DNA of 64,000 nt. Origin: Paenibacillus donghaensis. GTDB taxonomy: Bacteria > Bacillota > Bacilli > Paenibacillales > Paenibacillaceae. Of this stretch, positions 52,076 to 60,844 are shown one piece after another. The notes beneath the pieces are model-generated. The model did no database searches, was not told where the DNA came from, and saw only the letters and a list, made by a program, of their open reading frames with translations. Position 1 is the stretch's first letter, and each line of letters opens with the position of its first letter. The DNA lies in the NCBI RefSeq assembly GCF_002192415.1, contig NZ_CP021780.1, forward strand, positions 6,696,001 through 6,760,000. Direction: 5' to 3'. Both the position numbers and the translations under genes were made by a program.

Positions 52076-52825
52076 TTAATAAAATGCTATATTCTTCTTC
52101 CTAAACAAATACATAATTATGCCGAATTCGATTAGTAGGTATACGACAAGTGCTCCTGTAATCCGCAGTAAATCCTCCCACTGTCCGCTAATGTATCCCA
52201 TGCTATTGAGCCCTGCCGGCAGCAAGCCCCCGACATTGAACATCGGTAACACTGCGAGTACTAGCACGCCTTGCGCTATAAGACTATAGGACGCATCCTT
52301 GAACAACCAGGCCGTGATAAATACAATCATGATCCCACTCATGATTTGCAACCAGCCATTGATCAGGAACTGATACAATACTTGATTAAAATTCACATTA
52401 GGCTGTACCGTAATTTTGGGCTCAAGGGTTTGCCCGGTGATTAGGCCGACGACCACTGTCAGGACAATTAATGCTACAAGCAATGTAACAGCCCCCAGTC
52501 CAATTCTGCTCCCTAGACGGGAGAATAAGCTGAGCAGTGATCGATAGCGGATCGCAACATAATAGAAACGGCCGGATAAATATTCTGTAATATACACCTG
52601 AAACAGATACACAAAGCCCATAAATACAACAACATAGAACAGAAAGGACAATAAAGAAAACGCACCTTCTGGCGAAACACCGTAGAAACGAAGATAAAGC
52701 GCATCCCACACTGTAACTGATTTCTCCCATGGATTAAGATATGGACTGGCGATGCCCAGCAGACATAACAATGCATAACCTACATACGGATAGCGAGCTT
52801 TCGTCCACATTTTTATCACCGCCAT
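52076..52825 (-). CDS. ABC transporter membrane subunit 1 (ABC-2-like)
   Basis: A 249-residue membrane protein with six predicted helices, ending in a basic KKKN-type tail (YLFRKKNIAFY). The start at 52825 overlaps the preceding gene by 10 nt and has no clear ribosome binding site, so coupling is likely; MWTKARYPYVGY at 52810 is an alternative. It is probably part of the exporter formed by genes 51401-54395. There is no closer family that I recognise. Confidence 0.75.
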   Translation of the reverse strand: MAVIKMWTKARYPYVGYALLCLLGIASPYLNPWEKSVTVWDALYLRFYGVSPEGAFSLLSFLFYVVVFMGFVYLFQVYITEYLSGRFYYVAIRYRSLLSLFSRLGSRIGLGAVTLLVALIVLTVVVGLITGQTLEPKITVQPNVNFNQVLYQFLINGWLQIMSGIMIVFITAWLFKDASYSLIAQGVLVLAVLPMFNVGGLLPAGLNSMGYISGQWEDLLRITGALVVYLLIEFGIIMYLFRKKNIAFY

Positions 52826-53592
52826 TTTTTTAGAAGAGGTATTACATAGATACTAATAATTAAGATTCCTATTAAGATTGCAAATGCCGGATAAACAGCA
52901 TGATACGTTCCATAACTCGAGTGAAATGTCATATAGTTGAAAGCGATCAGTTTCGGAAAGTCTGGAATATATCTAAAAGATAGCAGAGAATATAAAAAGA
53001 TGGCGAAACTAATGATCCCTAAATACAACAGATTGGAAAAGTAAAGATATAGAGTCGCAATAAAAGCATGTACAGATAACAGGAAAATATAAAGTAAGGA
53101 CAGTTGAAAAATAATCACTAGGTAAGGTGACAAATTAGATTGCCTAGAAAATGAACTCATTTCATTAAATGTAGAGAGCTCGGCTGAACTAAATGAACTC
53201 CAATTCGATTCATAAGGTAACCCCAAAGTTAGCAGAAGTGAGGTAATCAACAATAACGTTGTACTGACCACAACGACCGGACTAAATATTTTTACCGAAT
53301 ATACAACCCATTGCCACCAGCTGTGCACACGCACCAAGTAGGTTATATTAAATGTTTCCCTAATGGTTAGACAGGATAGGAGAAGCATGAAAGGGAGAAT
53401 CAGGTAAAGACACAAAAAGGGGTCACCGGTAATGCCAATTAAGATATCCCACTGATTTATTCCCGATTGTATAAATATAGATGAATCGATGATATTGTGA
53501 CGCTGACTGAAGCCAACAATAAACATAAGAATAAAAAATAATGACCACTTCCAGGTTAGCAATTCACCAAGATGCTTTTTACAAAATTTCAT
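52816..53592 (-). CDS. ABC transporter membrane subunit 2
   Basis: A 258-residue membrane protein with six predicted helices (for example WSLFFILMFIVGFSQ and ILIGILIISIYVIPLL). It overlaps the upstream membrane gene by 4 nt and the downstream one by 10 nt, so all three are translated as a unit. Its sequence is low in charged residues and AT-rich. It is too divergent for a firm family name. Confidence 0.72.
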   Translation of the reverse strand: MKFCKKHLGELLTWKWSLFFILMFIVGFSQRHNIIDSSIFIQSGINQWDILIGITGDPFLCLYLILPFMLLLSCLTIRETFNITYLVRVHSWWQWVVYSVKIFSPVVVVSTTLLLITSLLLTLGLPYESNWSSFSSAELSTFNEMSSFSRQSNLSPYLVIIFQLSLLYIFLLSVHAFIATLYLYFSNLLYLGIISFAIFLYSLLSFRYIPDFPKLIAFNYMTFHSSYGTYHAVYPAFAILIGILIISIYVIPLLKKWR

Positions 53593-54395
53593 GTGAAGTT
53601 ACCTACTTTAGAAGTATTTCGCTTTACATACATCATTAGGCAGACGAGAACAACAGCAAGAACCAGAAATGGAACAAACGCAGTCCATATCGGACTTTGT
53701 ATATAGTCGAAAGGGAAGAGCACATAGCTAGGCCGATAAGCATATGAACCCATTGAAGAGATCGTGAGGCCGGCAATAATGTAACCGATATAAGGTAGAC
53801 TTAGAGCTAGGAAACGATTCCTTATAAGCAATACTAGAAAAAAGCTTATTGCTGAATATAGGGATGCATTTATTGCAATCCAAAGCGAGTATAGAATGCT
53901 GTATGTAAACGTGCCATATCGAAGGAGTTGTGTAAACGTATATCGTGTGTAGGTATCTGCTGCTATATTATCTTTGGTTAGTCCAAACCCGGCTGGGTCA
54001 TAATTAGCAATTCCCAAATGAGGTTCAATATAATAAGCAAAAAGGAATGAAATAAAAGTAAGACTAAAAAAGAATAAACACGTCAGTATAATATTGGCGG
54101 TTAGTTTGATATACACGGTTCCCATTATAGACCTACGCATTCGGGTATAGACCAGAAAACGATTGTTAACTTCTTCCGAAAATGAAGCTACGTATACCAA
54201 AACGGCTATAATCGGAAAAGTAATGGGTAACGCTCCATTTAAAATAAATGTGAAATACTCTAATGAATCCCTAAAATCCCAAGCCCGGCTTCTGTACACG
54301 GCAAAAGAAATGAGAGCTATAGTCGTTAACATCCAAAGAAATAGAAAGATGGGTGTTAACTTACTTCTAACTTCCCTAATTACTTCTCTGAGCAT
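53589..54395 (-). CDS. ABC transporter membrane subunit 3
   Basis: A 268-residue membrane protein with six helices, the first after MLREVIREVRSKLTPIFLFL. It is the first gene of the AT-rich operon, with a 4-nt overlap into the next. Three dissimilar membrane subunits with a single ATPase is the layout of lantibiotic-immunity-type and some YtrABCDEF-like exporters. No regulator or peptide gene is visible next to it. Confidence 0.72.
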   Translation of the reverse strand: MLREVIREVRSKLTPIFLFLWMLTTIALISFAVYRSRAWDFRDSLEYFTFILNGALPITFPIIAVLVYVASFSEEVNNRFLVYTRMRRSIMGTVYIKLTANIILTCLFFFSLTFISFLFAYYIEPHLGIANYDPAGFGLTKDNIAADTYTRYTFTQLLRYGTFTYSILYSLWIAINASLYSAISFFLVLLIRNRFLALSLPYIGYIIAGLTISSMGSYAYRPSYVLFPFDYIQSPIWTAFVPFLVLAVVLVCLMMYVKRNTSKVGNFT

Positions 54396-54613
54396 TTTTC
54401 CACCCCTTCTATATTAAACTAATTCTACCCTCACTCAAGCCCGTACAAGTAATCTTCAATACCTTTTTTAGGACATGATATACATGGAAATAAACAGTGC
54501 TATTAACATAACATAAGAGGAAAATAAAAAATAGTATTTTATTGTTTAATTTTTCCAATTATAATTATGGATTTAACTAAATAATTTTACATATAAATTT
54601 TGGTTAAAAATTT

Positions 54614-54643
54614 TTGACATTTTATATTAAATGAGAGTCTAAT
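54614..54643 (+). promoter_or_regulatory. Candidate sigma-A promoter for the beta-propeller gene
   Basis: TTGACA (54614-54619), an 18-bp spacer and TCTAAT (54638-54643), 64 nt before the start codon. It lies in the most AT-rich part of the 311-bp gap between divergent genes. Nothing else is seen in that gap. Confidence 0.55.
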
Positions 54644-54706
54644 TAAGTGAAGCCTCATCCAGGATATGGATGACGGCAAGAAACTACAAGTTATGGAGGA
54701 ATCCTA

Positions 54707-56053
54707 ATGTTATCAGGAACAGCAATGAAACGGCTGGCATCCCTCGTCTGCGCTGCCTTGCTGCTGCCACTTGGCAGCGGATCGGCAGCTTATGCCGAGC
54801 AGCCTGCAGTAAGTACCGGCACGATCTACCACAGCGAACCAGAAAGCAATGTTGTCAAGCCAGCTTGGAGCACAGCCATCGCCAAGCCGAGCAACGCACC
54901 AGTCATGGACCCGGTGACCGCTGTGGCCGAGAACGGCAAGGTGTTCATGCTGCAGCCAAACGGGAAGCTTGCCGCACTGCGGGCCACGGACGGCAAGAAG
55001 CTGTGGGAATATGGCAGCAAGCTGGCACAGCAGTTCATGTATCACAAGGACGCGGTCTATGGCATGACCGCAAGCGGTTCACTGTACAAGATCAAGGAGA
55101 ACGGCAGCCCGGCCTGGACAGCAGCCCTTGAATATCCAACTGCGGACAGTATGGTTGTCTCCGGCTCTACCGTATACGTTACCCAAGCGCAGAAAATGGC
55201 GGCAGTGGATGCAGCCAGCGGCAAGATTAAATGGCGGATTGCCGAAGATCCCGGCAATTATTACAACGGCTCGCCTGCGCTTGAGGCGGAGGGTACACTT
55301 GTCCGCAACTACAGCGTAAGCGGAGCCATTACGGTGCCGCTCATTGCGGTATACGACACAGCAACCGGACGTAAGCTGTGGGAGAGCTCGCGCCAGCTTC
55401 CGCCGCTTGCAATCAAAGACGGCATCCTGTATTCGGAGAAAGAGACCTTTATGTTGGATGACGATCCCGTCAATCGCAAGGTCGAAATCGTCGCCTTCAA
55501 CCTGAAGAGCGGAGCCATCAAGGGGGAACGTCTCTACAGCTGGAAGGATACCGCCAATACCGATGGTGTCTTCCATGGCGGTGGTGCGTATTCGACCGCG
55601 TTTCTTAGCGGGAATGACCTTTATATTTTCCAGGGACAGCGTATCGTGAGATATGACTTCAATAATTATGTGGCGGGTGCAGCCCCGCTGCAGAAGTGGA
55701 ATCAGGAAGCTTATGATCAGCGGACGCCGCTGAAGTTGCTTCATCAAGGCAGACTCTATTTCACCGATGACCACACCCATGGTCTGATTGTGATGAAGAC
55801 CGCCACCGGACAATATGTAAGCTTCGATCAGGGAGGCAATCCCACGGCCCAAGCCGCAGTGTTCAGCACAGGAGTATATGTAGGCCAGACCGACGGACTG
55901 CTTCATGCCTATGATCTCCTGACCACGAAGCAGGTGTTCACAGTCAAGACCGGATCTCGTGAGTTCTCCCCCTTGCTGAAGACGGGCGGCATGCTCCTGA
56001 TCCAGACGGGCGGCAAGCTGATGGGAGTGAGGTTACCCTCAGCTTTGAAATAA
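54707..56053 (+). CDS. Secreted PQQ-type beta-propeller protein
   Basis: A 448-residue protein with a Sec signal peptide (basic MKRLAS, then LVCAALLLPLGS, cleavage near SAAYA). Repeated propeller blades follow, with the PQQ-like pattern of an acidic/aromatic loop: AALRATDGKKLWEYGSKLA, AVDAASGKIKWRI and AVYDTATGRKLWESS. The dehydrogenase active-site residues are absent, so it is probably a structural or scaffolding propeller outside the cell. The ATG has GGAGGAATCC upstream. It is monocistronic and ends at two hairpins. Confidence 0.85.
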   Translation: MLSGTAMKRLASLVCAALLLPLGSGSAAYAEQPAVSTGTIYHSEPESNVVKPAWSTAIAKPSNAPVMDPVTAVAENGKVFMLQPNGKLAALRATDGKKLWEYGSKLAQQFMYHKDAVYGMTASGSLYKIKENGSPAWTAALEYPTADSMVVSGSTVYVTQAQKMAAVDAASGKIKWRIAEDPGNYYNGSPALEAEGTLVRNYSVSGAITVPLIAVYDTATGRKLWESSRQLPPLAIKDGILYSEKETFMLDDDPVNRKVEIVAFNLKSGAIKGERLYSWKDTANTDGVFHGGGAYSTAFLSGNDLYIFQGQRIVRYDFNNYVAGAAPLQKWNQEAYDQRTPLKLLHQGRLYFTDDHTHGLIVMKTATGQYVSFDQGGNPTAQAAVFSTGVYVGQTDGLLHAYDLLTTKQVFTVKTGSREFSPLLKTGGMLLIQTGGKLMGVRLPSALK

Positions 56054-56070
56054 ACAGCTCTGGGCGTAGT

Positions 56071-56100
56071 AAACAGCCCTGGATTATCTGCTGTTTTTTT
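56071..56100 (+). terminator. Terminator of the beta-propeller gene
   Basis: AAACAGC pairs with GCTGTTT around a 12-nt loop, followed by seven T. Confidence 0.75.
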
Positions 56101-56112
56101 GTATGAATAATT

Positions 56113-56155
56113 AAAGGGTCCTTGCAGAGGTTAGTTATCCGCAAGGACCCTTTTT
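56113..56155. terminator. Second terminator between gene and graveyard
   Basis: AAAGGGTCCTTGC pairs with GCAAGGACCCTTT around a 15-nt loop, with a T-run on the plus strand. Confidence 0.82.
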
Positions 56156-56166
56156 GCCATACACCC

Positions 56167-56432
56167 TTAGATCACCAGCTGCTCCTTCCTGCTCTTCTCA
56201 ACAGCCTCTTCCCGGCTGCCTACCTGCAGCTTCAGATAGCTGGACGAAATGTAGTTCCTCACTGTGCCCTCGGACAGATGCAGCTTCTGGGCGATTCTCT
56301 TGTTGCGCAGACCTTCCGTCAATGCACATCCAGCTCCCGGTCTGTCAGGTCATACGGATTAGGCAGGGCTTCAGGATTCTGCTCACGGAACAGACGCCGG
56401 GCCACATCCTGGGAGATCATCGTTCCGCTTCC
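56167..56432 (-). pseudogene. Remnant of a LuxR/NarL-type response regulator
   Basis: The minus strand reads GSGTMISQDVARRLFREQ, then PNPYDLTDRELDV and a stop. After a shift it reads GLRNKRIAQKLHLSEGTVRN followed by YISSSYLKLQVGSREEA. These are the linker and the whole LuxR helix-turn-helix of a NarL-family regulator. The ~5 residues between (normally LRLIAEG) are damaged, and the N-terminal receiver is gone. It is a truncated, frameshifted gene end, stop at 56167-56169. Confidence 0.8.
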
Positions 56433-56521
56433 AGATCTCAGGCGACGCCCTGATTGCCCAGACCAGCAATGGCAAGATTCCCATTGGAGAGGTTGGCGGG
56501 ACCGTCACACGGAATAAGTAA
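56428..56521 (+). pseudogene. Fragment of a DUF4097-like adhesin/toast-rack protein
   Basis: The plus strand reads DALIAQTSNGKIPIGEVGG then TVTRNK and stop. TSNGKI is the repeated core of DUF4097 beta-helix repeats. Only one repeat is left, abutting the LuxR remnant on one side and the methyltransferase remnant on the other. Similarity is judged by eye, hence moderate confidence. Confidence 0.5.
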
Positions 56522-56655
56522 GCCGTGCAAGCGGTCCGGCCGGAAGCGTACCTATGTCGTTCGGGCTGCTGCGCCACTTCTGCGCCAGCTCACGAATCTG
56601 GTGAGGCGTCGTGCGGCAGCAGCCCCCAATGATCGGGGGCTGCTGCCGTTGCTGT
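56522..56655 (-). pseudogene. Fragment of a homocysteine S-methyltransferase
   Basis: The minus strand reads IIGGCCRTTPHQIRELAQKW. GGCC followed by RTTP is the zinc-ligand signature near the C-terminus of MmuM/YitJ-type homocysteine S-methyltransferases. No other part of the gene is present. It overlaps a perfect 13-bp inverted repeat (GGCAGCAGCCCCC / GGGGGCTGCTGCC, 56614-56647), which may be the old terminator or merely the motif's own sequence. Confidence 0.65.
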
Positions 56656-56690
56656 GAACCCGGAATTCTTCTGACCCGTCTGACAACCGC

Positions 56691-57545
56691 CTATGCCTTC
56701 TTCAGCACTGGAACCCACAGCTCATTGCGATTCTCCTCCGGCGGGAGATAACATTCAATCGCAGGCAGATAGGCCAGCTCATAGGCAGAAGCAGGAATCC
56801 ACTCTGTGTACAGCCGTTTCCAGATCTCCTGAAGCGCATCGGGCGGGCCCGGTGCTTCAAATACAGCCCAGGTGGCCGCAGGAAAGTCCAGTGTTGTCAG
56901 ATCCTCCGGCGCAGCTTCATCGGAAACCACAGCCAGGATATAATCGAAGGTTTCATTGGCTCCAAATTCCCCATTGGCACATATGCCAAGAATGCCCCTG
57001 ATGACATGTTCAGGATCATGAAGCTCCCATAACCTCCCGAAGACGTCCTTTTCCCTTGCAGCGTCCCATATCGCAGGTATTTCACTGAATGCCTGTTCAG
57101 TATGGACAGTTTCCTTCATGCCCACGATCTTAAACCCGCCAACCTGTTCGATTCTGTAGTTCATTTCAGCCGCCCCTTTGATTGAGATTTGAAAGGACAT
57201 TCTTGGATAAGCCTTGAGTGGGGTCCCGGCATTTCGTGCAGCGGTCGGAGTAGACCCATGCAGCTGCTGGAAGGCGCGTGTGAACGCCTCGGGGGAGTCA
57301 TAGCCGTATTTCAGGGCGAGATCAATCACCTTGATTCTGCTCTGCTGAAGCTCAAACGCCGCCAGGGTAAGCCGCCGTCGCCGGATATATTCCGACAAGG
57401 ACACCTCCGTAATGAAAGAGAACATTCGCTGGAAATGATACACCGAGCAGCACGCAATCCGCGCCGCCTCTGCATAAACAATCTCCCCGTCCATATGCTC
57501 CTCCAGATAGCTGACTGCCCGGTTCATTCTTGTCACCCAATCCAT
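56691..57545 (-). CDS. AraC-family regulator with GyrI-like effector domain
   Basis: A 284-residue regulator. The N-terminal AraC DNA-binding domain (residues 1-100) has two helix-turn-helices: VYAEAARIACCSVYHFQRMF and KVIDLALKYGYDSPEAFTRA. The C-terminal GyrI/Rob-like (SOUL-type) domain begins at ~128 (MNYRIEQVGGFKIVGMKETV) and binds small hydrophobic or cationic effectors in relatives. Members respond to drugs or salicylate-like compounds. It is monocistronic. Confidence 0.9.
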   Translation of the reverse strand: MDWVTRMNRAVSYLEEHMDGEIVYAEAARIACCSVYHFQRMFSFITEVSLSEYIRRRRLTLAAFELQQSRIKVIDLALKYGYDSPEAFTRAFQQLHGSTPTAARNAGTPLKAYPRMSFQISIKGAAEMNYRIEQVGGFKIVGMKETVHTEQAFSEIPAIWDAAREKDVFGRLWELHDPEHVIRGILGICANGEFGANETFDYILAVVSDEAAPEDLTTLDFPAATWAVFEAPGPPDALQEIWKRLYTEWIPASAYELAYLPAIECYLPPEENRNELWVPVLKKA

Positions 57546-57624
57546 CCTTACACTTCCTTTCCGTTCTCATGATACAGCAGCTCCCTGACGGGCACCTTGC
57601 ATTTCATGCACCATACAGCACGGT

Positions 57625-58632
57625 TCAACTGTCCCAATAAATGTAATACTCGCCTAAACGCGCAGTCAGCCCGCTCAGCAGCGGATACGAAGGCAGCGAT
57701 TCTACGGAGACCTGCCCCTGATCTATTAGCGGCAAGGACAAATACAGCTTGGATAAGGTAGCATGATAGGCGTCCACCGGAGCTTTGTCACGATCGCGCG
57801 TGATTTTTAATGGATAAGAACCATAATATAAACGCTGCGCTTCTTCTTGCGTATGTGGAGAACTTAATAGTAGAGCCTCCAGGCTGTTATCTGTCATGGC
57901 GGTTATGGACTCTAGAGAAACTGCCTGCTGTTCGATAAGCACGGAAACCAGCTCCAGCAGCACAGCATTCGTTCCTATATTGACGGCAGAAGCATGAAAT
58001 TCAGCTTCAGAGATAATCAGCCGCAGCAAAAGGTCTGCCGTTTCGGCATCTGTGGAGAGATTCGGACCTGCCAGGCTGATCCGCGGCACAAGCGCATGCG
58101 CAGACTGCAGTAGTCCTGTAGTTCGGCCACTCCGCACCCAGGAATCCAGATGATCCAGGTGCAGACGGTTCTCCTTGTTGCGCAAGGGGCTGGGGATGCG
58201 GCCTTCAATGAGATTAAGAATCTGGCCTTGATCTATCGCATAAGCTGCCAGAATCCCACTAATCTCCTCGCCATACAGCAGCTCCCTTGTTCTCTGGTGA
58301 TGGTTCAGTCCTTCAATCTGCTCCAGTGTATGGCTGAAGGGTAGATGTCCGATATCATGCAGCAAGGCCGCCGCACGGAGCTCCGGCTGATCCGGACAAT
58401 AATAAGCCCCCAGTGCAAATACACCCAAGCTGTGCTGCAGCCGGGTATCGACGTGCTGAGTATTAATGTAGCTGCCGCCATTGTGATGGATGAAATGCAG
58501 CCTGCGCACAACGGAGGTCTGCAGCAGACGCTGCTCCATCTCTGTCAGCCTTATACGCAGCCCCCATAGCGGCTCCCATAATTCGCCCGTTCCGCTCAGT
58601 TGGGCTATGTATGCTTGGTTCATCATGTTCAT
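57625..58632 (-). CDS. HD-domain phosphohydrolase (YwfO-like)
   Basis: A 335-residue HD protein related to dNTPase/YwfO-type enzymes. The metal-binding residues are visible in QHVDTRLQHSLGVFAL (first His), LLHDIGHLPFSHTLE (HD pair) and the later Asp in LHLDHLDSWVR. The start at 58632 (MNMMNQAYIAQ) has AAAAAGGAGG upstream; the longer frame runs into a low-complexity leader. Probable activity is on nucleotides, but the substrate is undefined. It is monocistronic. Confidence 0.85.
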   Translation of the reverse strand: MNMMNQAYIAQLSGTGELWEPLWGLRIRLTEMEQRLLQTSVVRRLHFIHHNGGSYINTQHVDTRLQHSLGVFALGAYYCPDQPELRAAALLHDIGHLPFSHTLEQIEGLNHHQRTRELLYGEEISGILAAYAIDQGQILNLIEGRIPSPLRNKENRLHLDHLDSWVRSGRTTGLLQSAHALVPRISLAGPNLSTDAETADLLLRLIISEAEFHASAVNIGTNAVLLELVSVLIEQQAVSLESITAMTDNSLEALLLSSPHTQEEAQRLYYGSYPLKITRDRDKAPVDAYHATLSKLYLSLPLIDQGQVSVESLPSYPLLSGLTARLGEYYIYWDS

Positions 58633-59178
58633 TGTGCCTCCTTTTTCTTTCTTAGCAAAATATAACACATCGATCCCTCCCAAACCCTCCCTTCCAAGGG
58701 AGGGCCCCAAAGGGTTGCACCCTCTGGACACCTGCAAGTTTGGTGAATGAGTCTGGCGGTACGGTGATTAGGGAGGCTGGGAGGGGGAGCGCTTATCCCT
58801 GCGGGACCGCTTGAACGCCGCAATGTACGGCACGCGATCCCTGACGGGATGCGCGCCGGAGGCTAAGGTCAAAGGCAGGCTGTTCCTGCGGAATGCGCAA
58901 GACCTTAACAGCAAAGGCGGGCTGTTCCTGCGGAATACGCAAAAAACCGCTGTCTGCAAACTGCAGACAGCGGTTTTTATCATCCTATCGGGGTCCCAAC
59001 AGTCCTAGCGACGCCCCGCCTTCTCCAGCTTCAACGCGCTTTTGCGGGCCAGCTTGCGGTAGCGCTTCTGTTAAGCCTCTGCATAAACTCCGTTACTACT
59101 CTTTACCCAAACTATGCGCCTTTGCGTATTGTTGCTTTGCAATAAATGAATCGTTTAACATGTCGTTGTTTGATACTA
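58633..59178. other. 546-bp gap: direct repeats, terminator, small remnant
   Basis: GGCTGTTCCTGCGGAATGCG (58877) recurs as GGCTGTTCCTGCGGAATACG (58920), two ~25-bp direct repeats. A terminator lies at 58941-58978. On the minus strand RYRKLARKSALKLEKAGRR and a stop (~59004-59065) looks like the basic tail of a lost gene. A cluster of CTCCC/GGGAG motifs in the leader of the HD gene is unexplained. I see no intact gene. Confidence 0.5.
58941..58978. terminator. Bidirectional intrinsic terminator
   Basis: AAAAAACCGCTGTCTGC pairs with GCAGACAGCGGTTTTT around a 4-nt loop, T-runs on both strands. No gene now ends directly at it, which fits a lost gene at 59004-59065. Confidence 0.9.
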
Positions 59179-60273
59179 TTACTTAATTTTTATAGATTTA
59201 ATGATGGGTGCGGGGTCACCCTCTTCCATAACGATGAAATAACATACGCGTTCACTGATATTGTAGCCGAGAAATTTCCAGGTTCCTTTTCCAAGTCCTG
59301 CCTGAGCCATGGCAACAGTTGAACCATTGTTCTCATACAAATTCCACAACCCTGTACTTAAGTCCTGAACACATACATATTTGCCTGCAATTTGTGTTTT
59401 CCAACCGGAAGTTTGACCAAAAGATTGCTTGAATACGGAAGAATAATTTGATATTTCTGCTCCAGACGCCAAGCTGTGTACAGAATAGAAAGCCTGTGGT
59501 TTTGTTGGGTCAGGATGAGGGGCATTCGCAGGCTGGACATCTTGATAGATATAGGAGTTCCATAATTCCAATTTGTCATTTCCGCTAACCTTAAAGCCGG
59601 TATCAATTGGAAGTCGGTCGATAACGGTTATTTTTTTAGTAAATAAATTAAGAACTCGCACTTCATAGTCGGATGCCATAATTCCGTCACTAACGTATTT
59701 GGTCACGAGATAAGGGTATTTACTATAATCCCAATCCGCCAGGCTGACATATTCATAGATACCTTTATCCACTGGTGCATTGTAGGTGAGCAAAGGTTGT
59801 GTTTTCGTTGTTGAATAGAGGTTGAATCGATTACCTTGACGTACCATGAGACGTTCGTTCACCTTTCCGGAAGGCGGTGACCATCTGGCTTCTACGTCTT
59901 TGGGAAAATTCATGCGATACTGAAATTCATTGGTTTGAATGCCCTGGACACTGAAGACGCCTTTTTGAATCTTGCCTGCATCTGTCTGGGTTATGATAAT
60001 GATTTTGTTTGGATTTGATAATATTTGGACATCTAGAATTTTTTGATTAACACTAACCAGCTTAACCAGAGTGTTTGTCTGGACGTCGACTAGTTCCAGC
60101 TTATTTTTTGTTTTAATTAGGACTTGTGTAGCACTAATTGGATATACGGTGTTTTGATCATTGAGTATATCCTTTGTGAAGCTGACTGGAGCAGCGAAAG
60201 AGGATTGTGGAAGGCAAAGTATTCCTAAAATAAGGACTAAATTTACTATGAATTTAGTAGTTACTGTTTTCAA
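59179..60273 (-). CDS. Secreted beta-propeller-like protein of unknown function
   Basis: A 364-residue exported protein. The signal peptide is FIVNLVLILGILCLPQSSFA with cleavage after AxA-like SFA. The mature part has repeated short beta-strand blocks (KLELVDVQTNTLVKLVS, YEVRVLNLFTKKITVIDRL, YVCVQDLSTGLWNLYENNG), as in six- or seven-bladed propellers. I propose TTG 60273 as start because AGGGGGAGC is 8 nt upstream; the in-frame ATG at 60291 lies upstream of that site. It is strongly AT-rich compared with its neighbours, and no family name comes to mind. Confidence 0.72.
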   Translation of the reverse strand: MKTVTTKFIVNLVLILGILCLPQSSFAAPVSFTKDILNDQNTVYPISATQVLIKTKNKLELVDVQTNTLVKLVSVNQKILDVQILSNPNKIIIITQTDAGKIQKGVFSVQGIQTNEFQYRMNFPKDVEARWSPPSGKVNERLMVRQGNRFNLYSTTKTQPLLTYNAPVDKGIYEYVSLADWDYSKYPYLVTKYVSDGIMASDYEVRVLNLFTKKITVIDRLPIDTGFKVSGNDKLELWNSYIYQDVQPANAPHPDPTKPQAFYSVHSLASGAEISNYSSVFKQSFGQTSGWKTQIAGKYVCVQDLSTGLWNLYENNGSTVAMAQAGLGKGTWKFLGYNISERVCYFIVMEEGDPAPIIKSIKIK

Positions 60274-60348
60274 TGATAAGCTCCCCCTCAAAAGTAAGTC
60301 TTTTAATTGTAAGCGCGTCTAATTATATACTCCAGTGTAACGACAAAG

Positions 60349-60374
60349 CTACTATTCTTGAGAGAATAGTAGCT
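60349..60374. repeat. Perfect small hairpin
   Basis: GCTACTATTCT-TGAG-AGAATAGTAGC, an 11-bp perfect stem with a 4-nt loop, in the noncoding gap upstream of the secreted protein gene. Confidence 0.7.
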
Positions 60375-60385
60375 TCAGCTTGTCG

Positions 60386-60419
60386 AGAAACCCAGGTCAA
60401 TTTATACACCTGGGTTTCT
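60386..60419. terminator. Hairpin at the edge of the IS remnant
   Basis: GAAACCCAGGT pairs with ACCTGGGTTTC around a 10-nt centre, then CTTTAC. It lies 43 bp downstream (transposase sense) of the IS remnant stop and may be its terminator. Confidence 0.55.
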
Positions 60420-60461
60420 TTACATGTTCAGGCAGCTGTAAAATCGAAAAAAGAGGAGGGG

Positions 60462-60612
60462 TTACTCTCGCTTTTCCAGGCGATCCAAGTGGATCGCCAT
60501 CTTCTTCATATTCTGCACGGCTGCCGTCATCAAAGCATGTTCCCTGACGTTTGAGAGTCCGCGCAAAACGGCAATAGCGAAACCCATGAAGCTCTTTATG
60601 CTTCATCCGACT
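60462..60612 (-). pseudogene. 3' fragment of an IS1182-family transposase
   Basis: The minus strand reads MKHKELHGFRYCRF, then after a one-base shift GLSNVREHALMTAAVQNMKK followed by MAIHL and a stop at 60462-60464. RGL-NVR...TAA-QN-KK is the conserved C-terminal end of IS1182-type transposases. Only ~50 codons remain and they are frameshifted. The rest of the IS is gone. Confidence 0.75.
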
Positions 60613-60767
60613 TGGATCTTCTAGAAAAACTATCTGACCCTGAGCAAATAAGAGTTAGGGTTCGTTTTGCGAGAAAATCCAGTGACGGAAAGATTGGGAA
60701 TGAAGGCATCACCTACTTCTTCATCAAAAATAAAGCGAGTGATTGGGCAATTGAGAATATTGACTAA
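60603..60767 (+). pseudogene. C-terminal fragment of an unidentified protein
   Basis: Open frame of 54 codons: SDLDLLEKLSDPEQIRVRV, then RFARKSSDGKIGNEGITYFF and a stop at 60765-60767. No start codon or ribosome binding site precedes it, and it abuts the IS1182 remnant. A good terminator follows at 60785. It is most likely the tail of a gene cut by the IS. The family is not recognised. Confidence 0.55.
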
Positions 60768-60784
60768 TTGCGTTATACGCACTA

Positions 60785-60816
60785 AAGCGGAAGTCCGTAA
60801 ATTGGGACTTCCGCTT
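60785..60816 (+). terminator. Intrinsic terminator after the truncated gene
   Basis: AAGCGGAAGTCC pairs with GGACTTCCGCTT around a ~7-nt loop, followed by ATCTTTG. Confidence 0.78.
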
Positions 60817-60844
60817 ATCTTTGTCATGTTGTTCTTATTCATTT

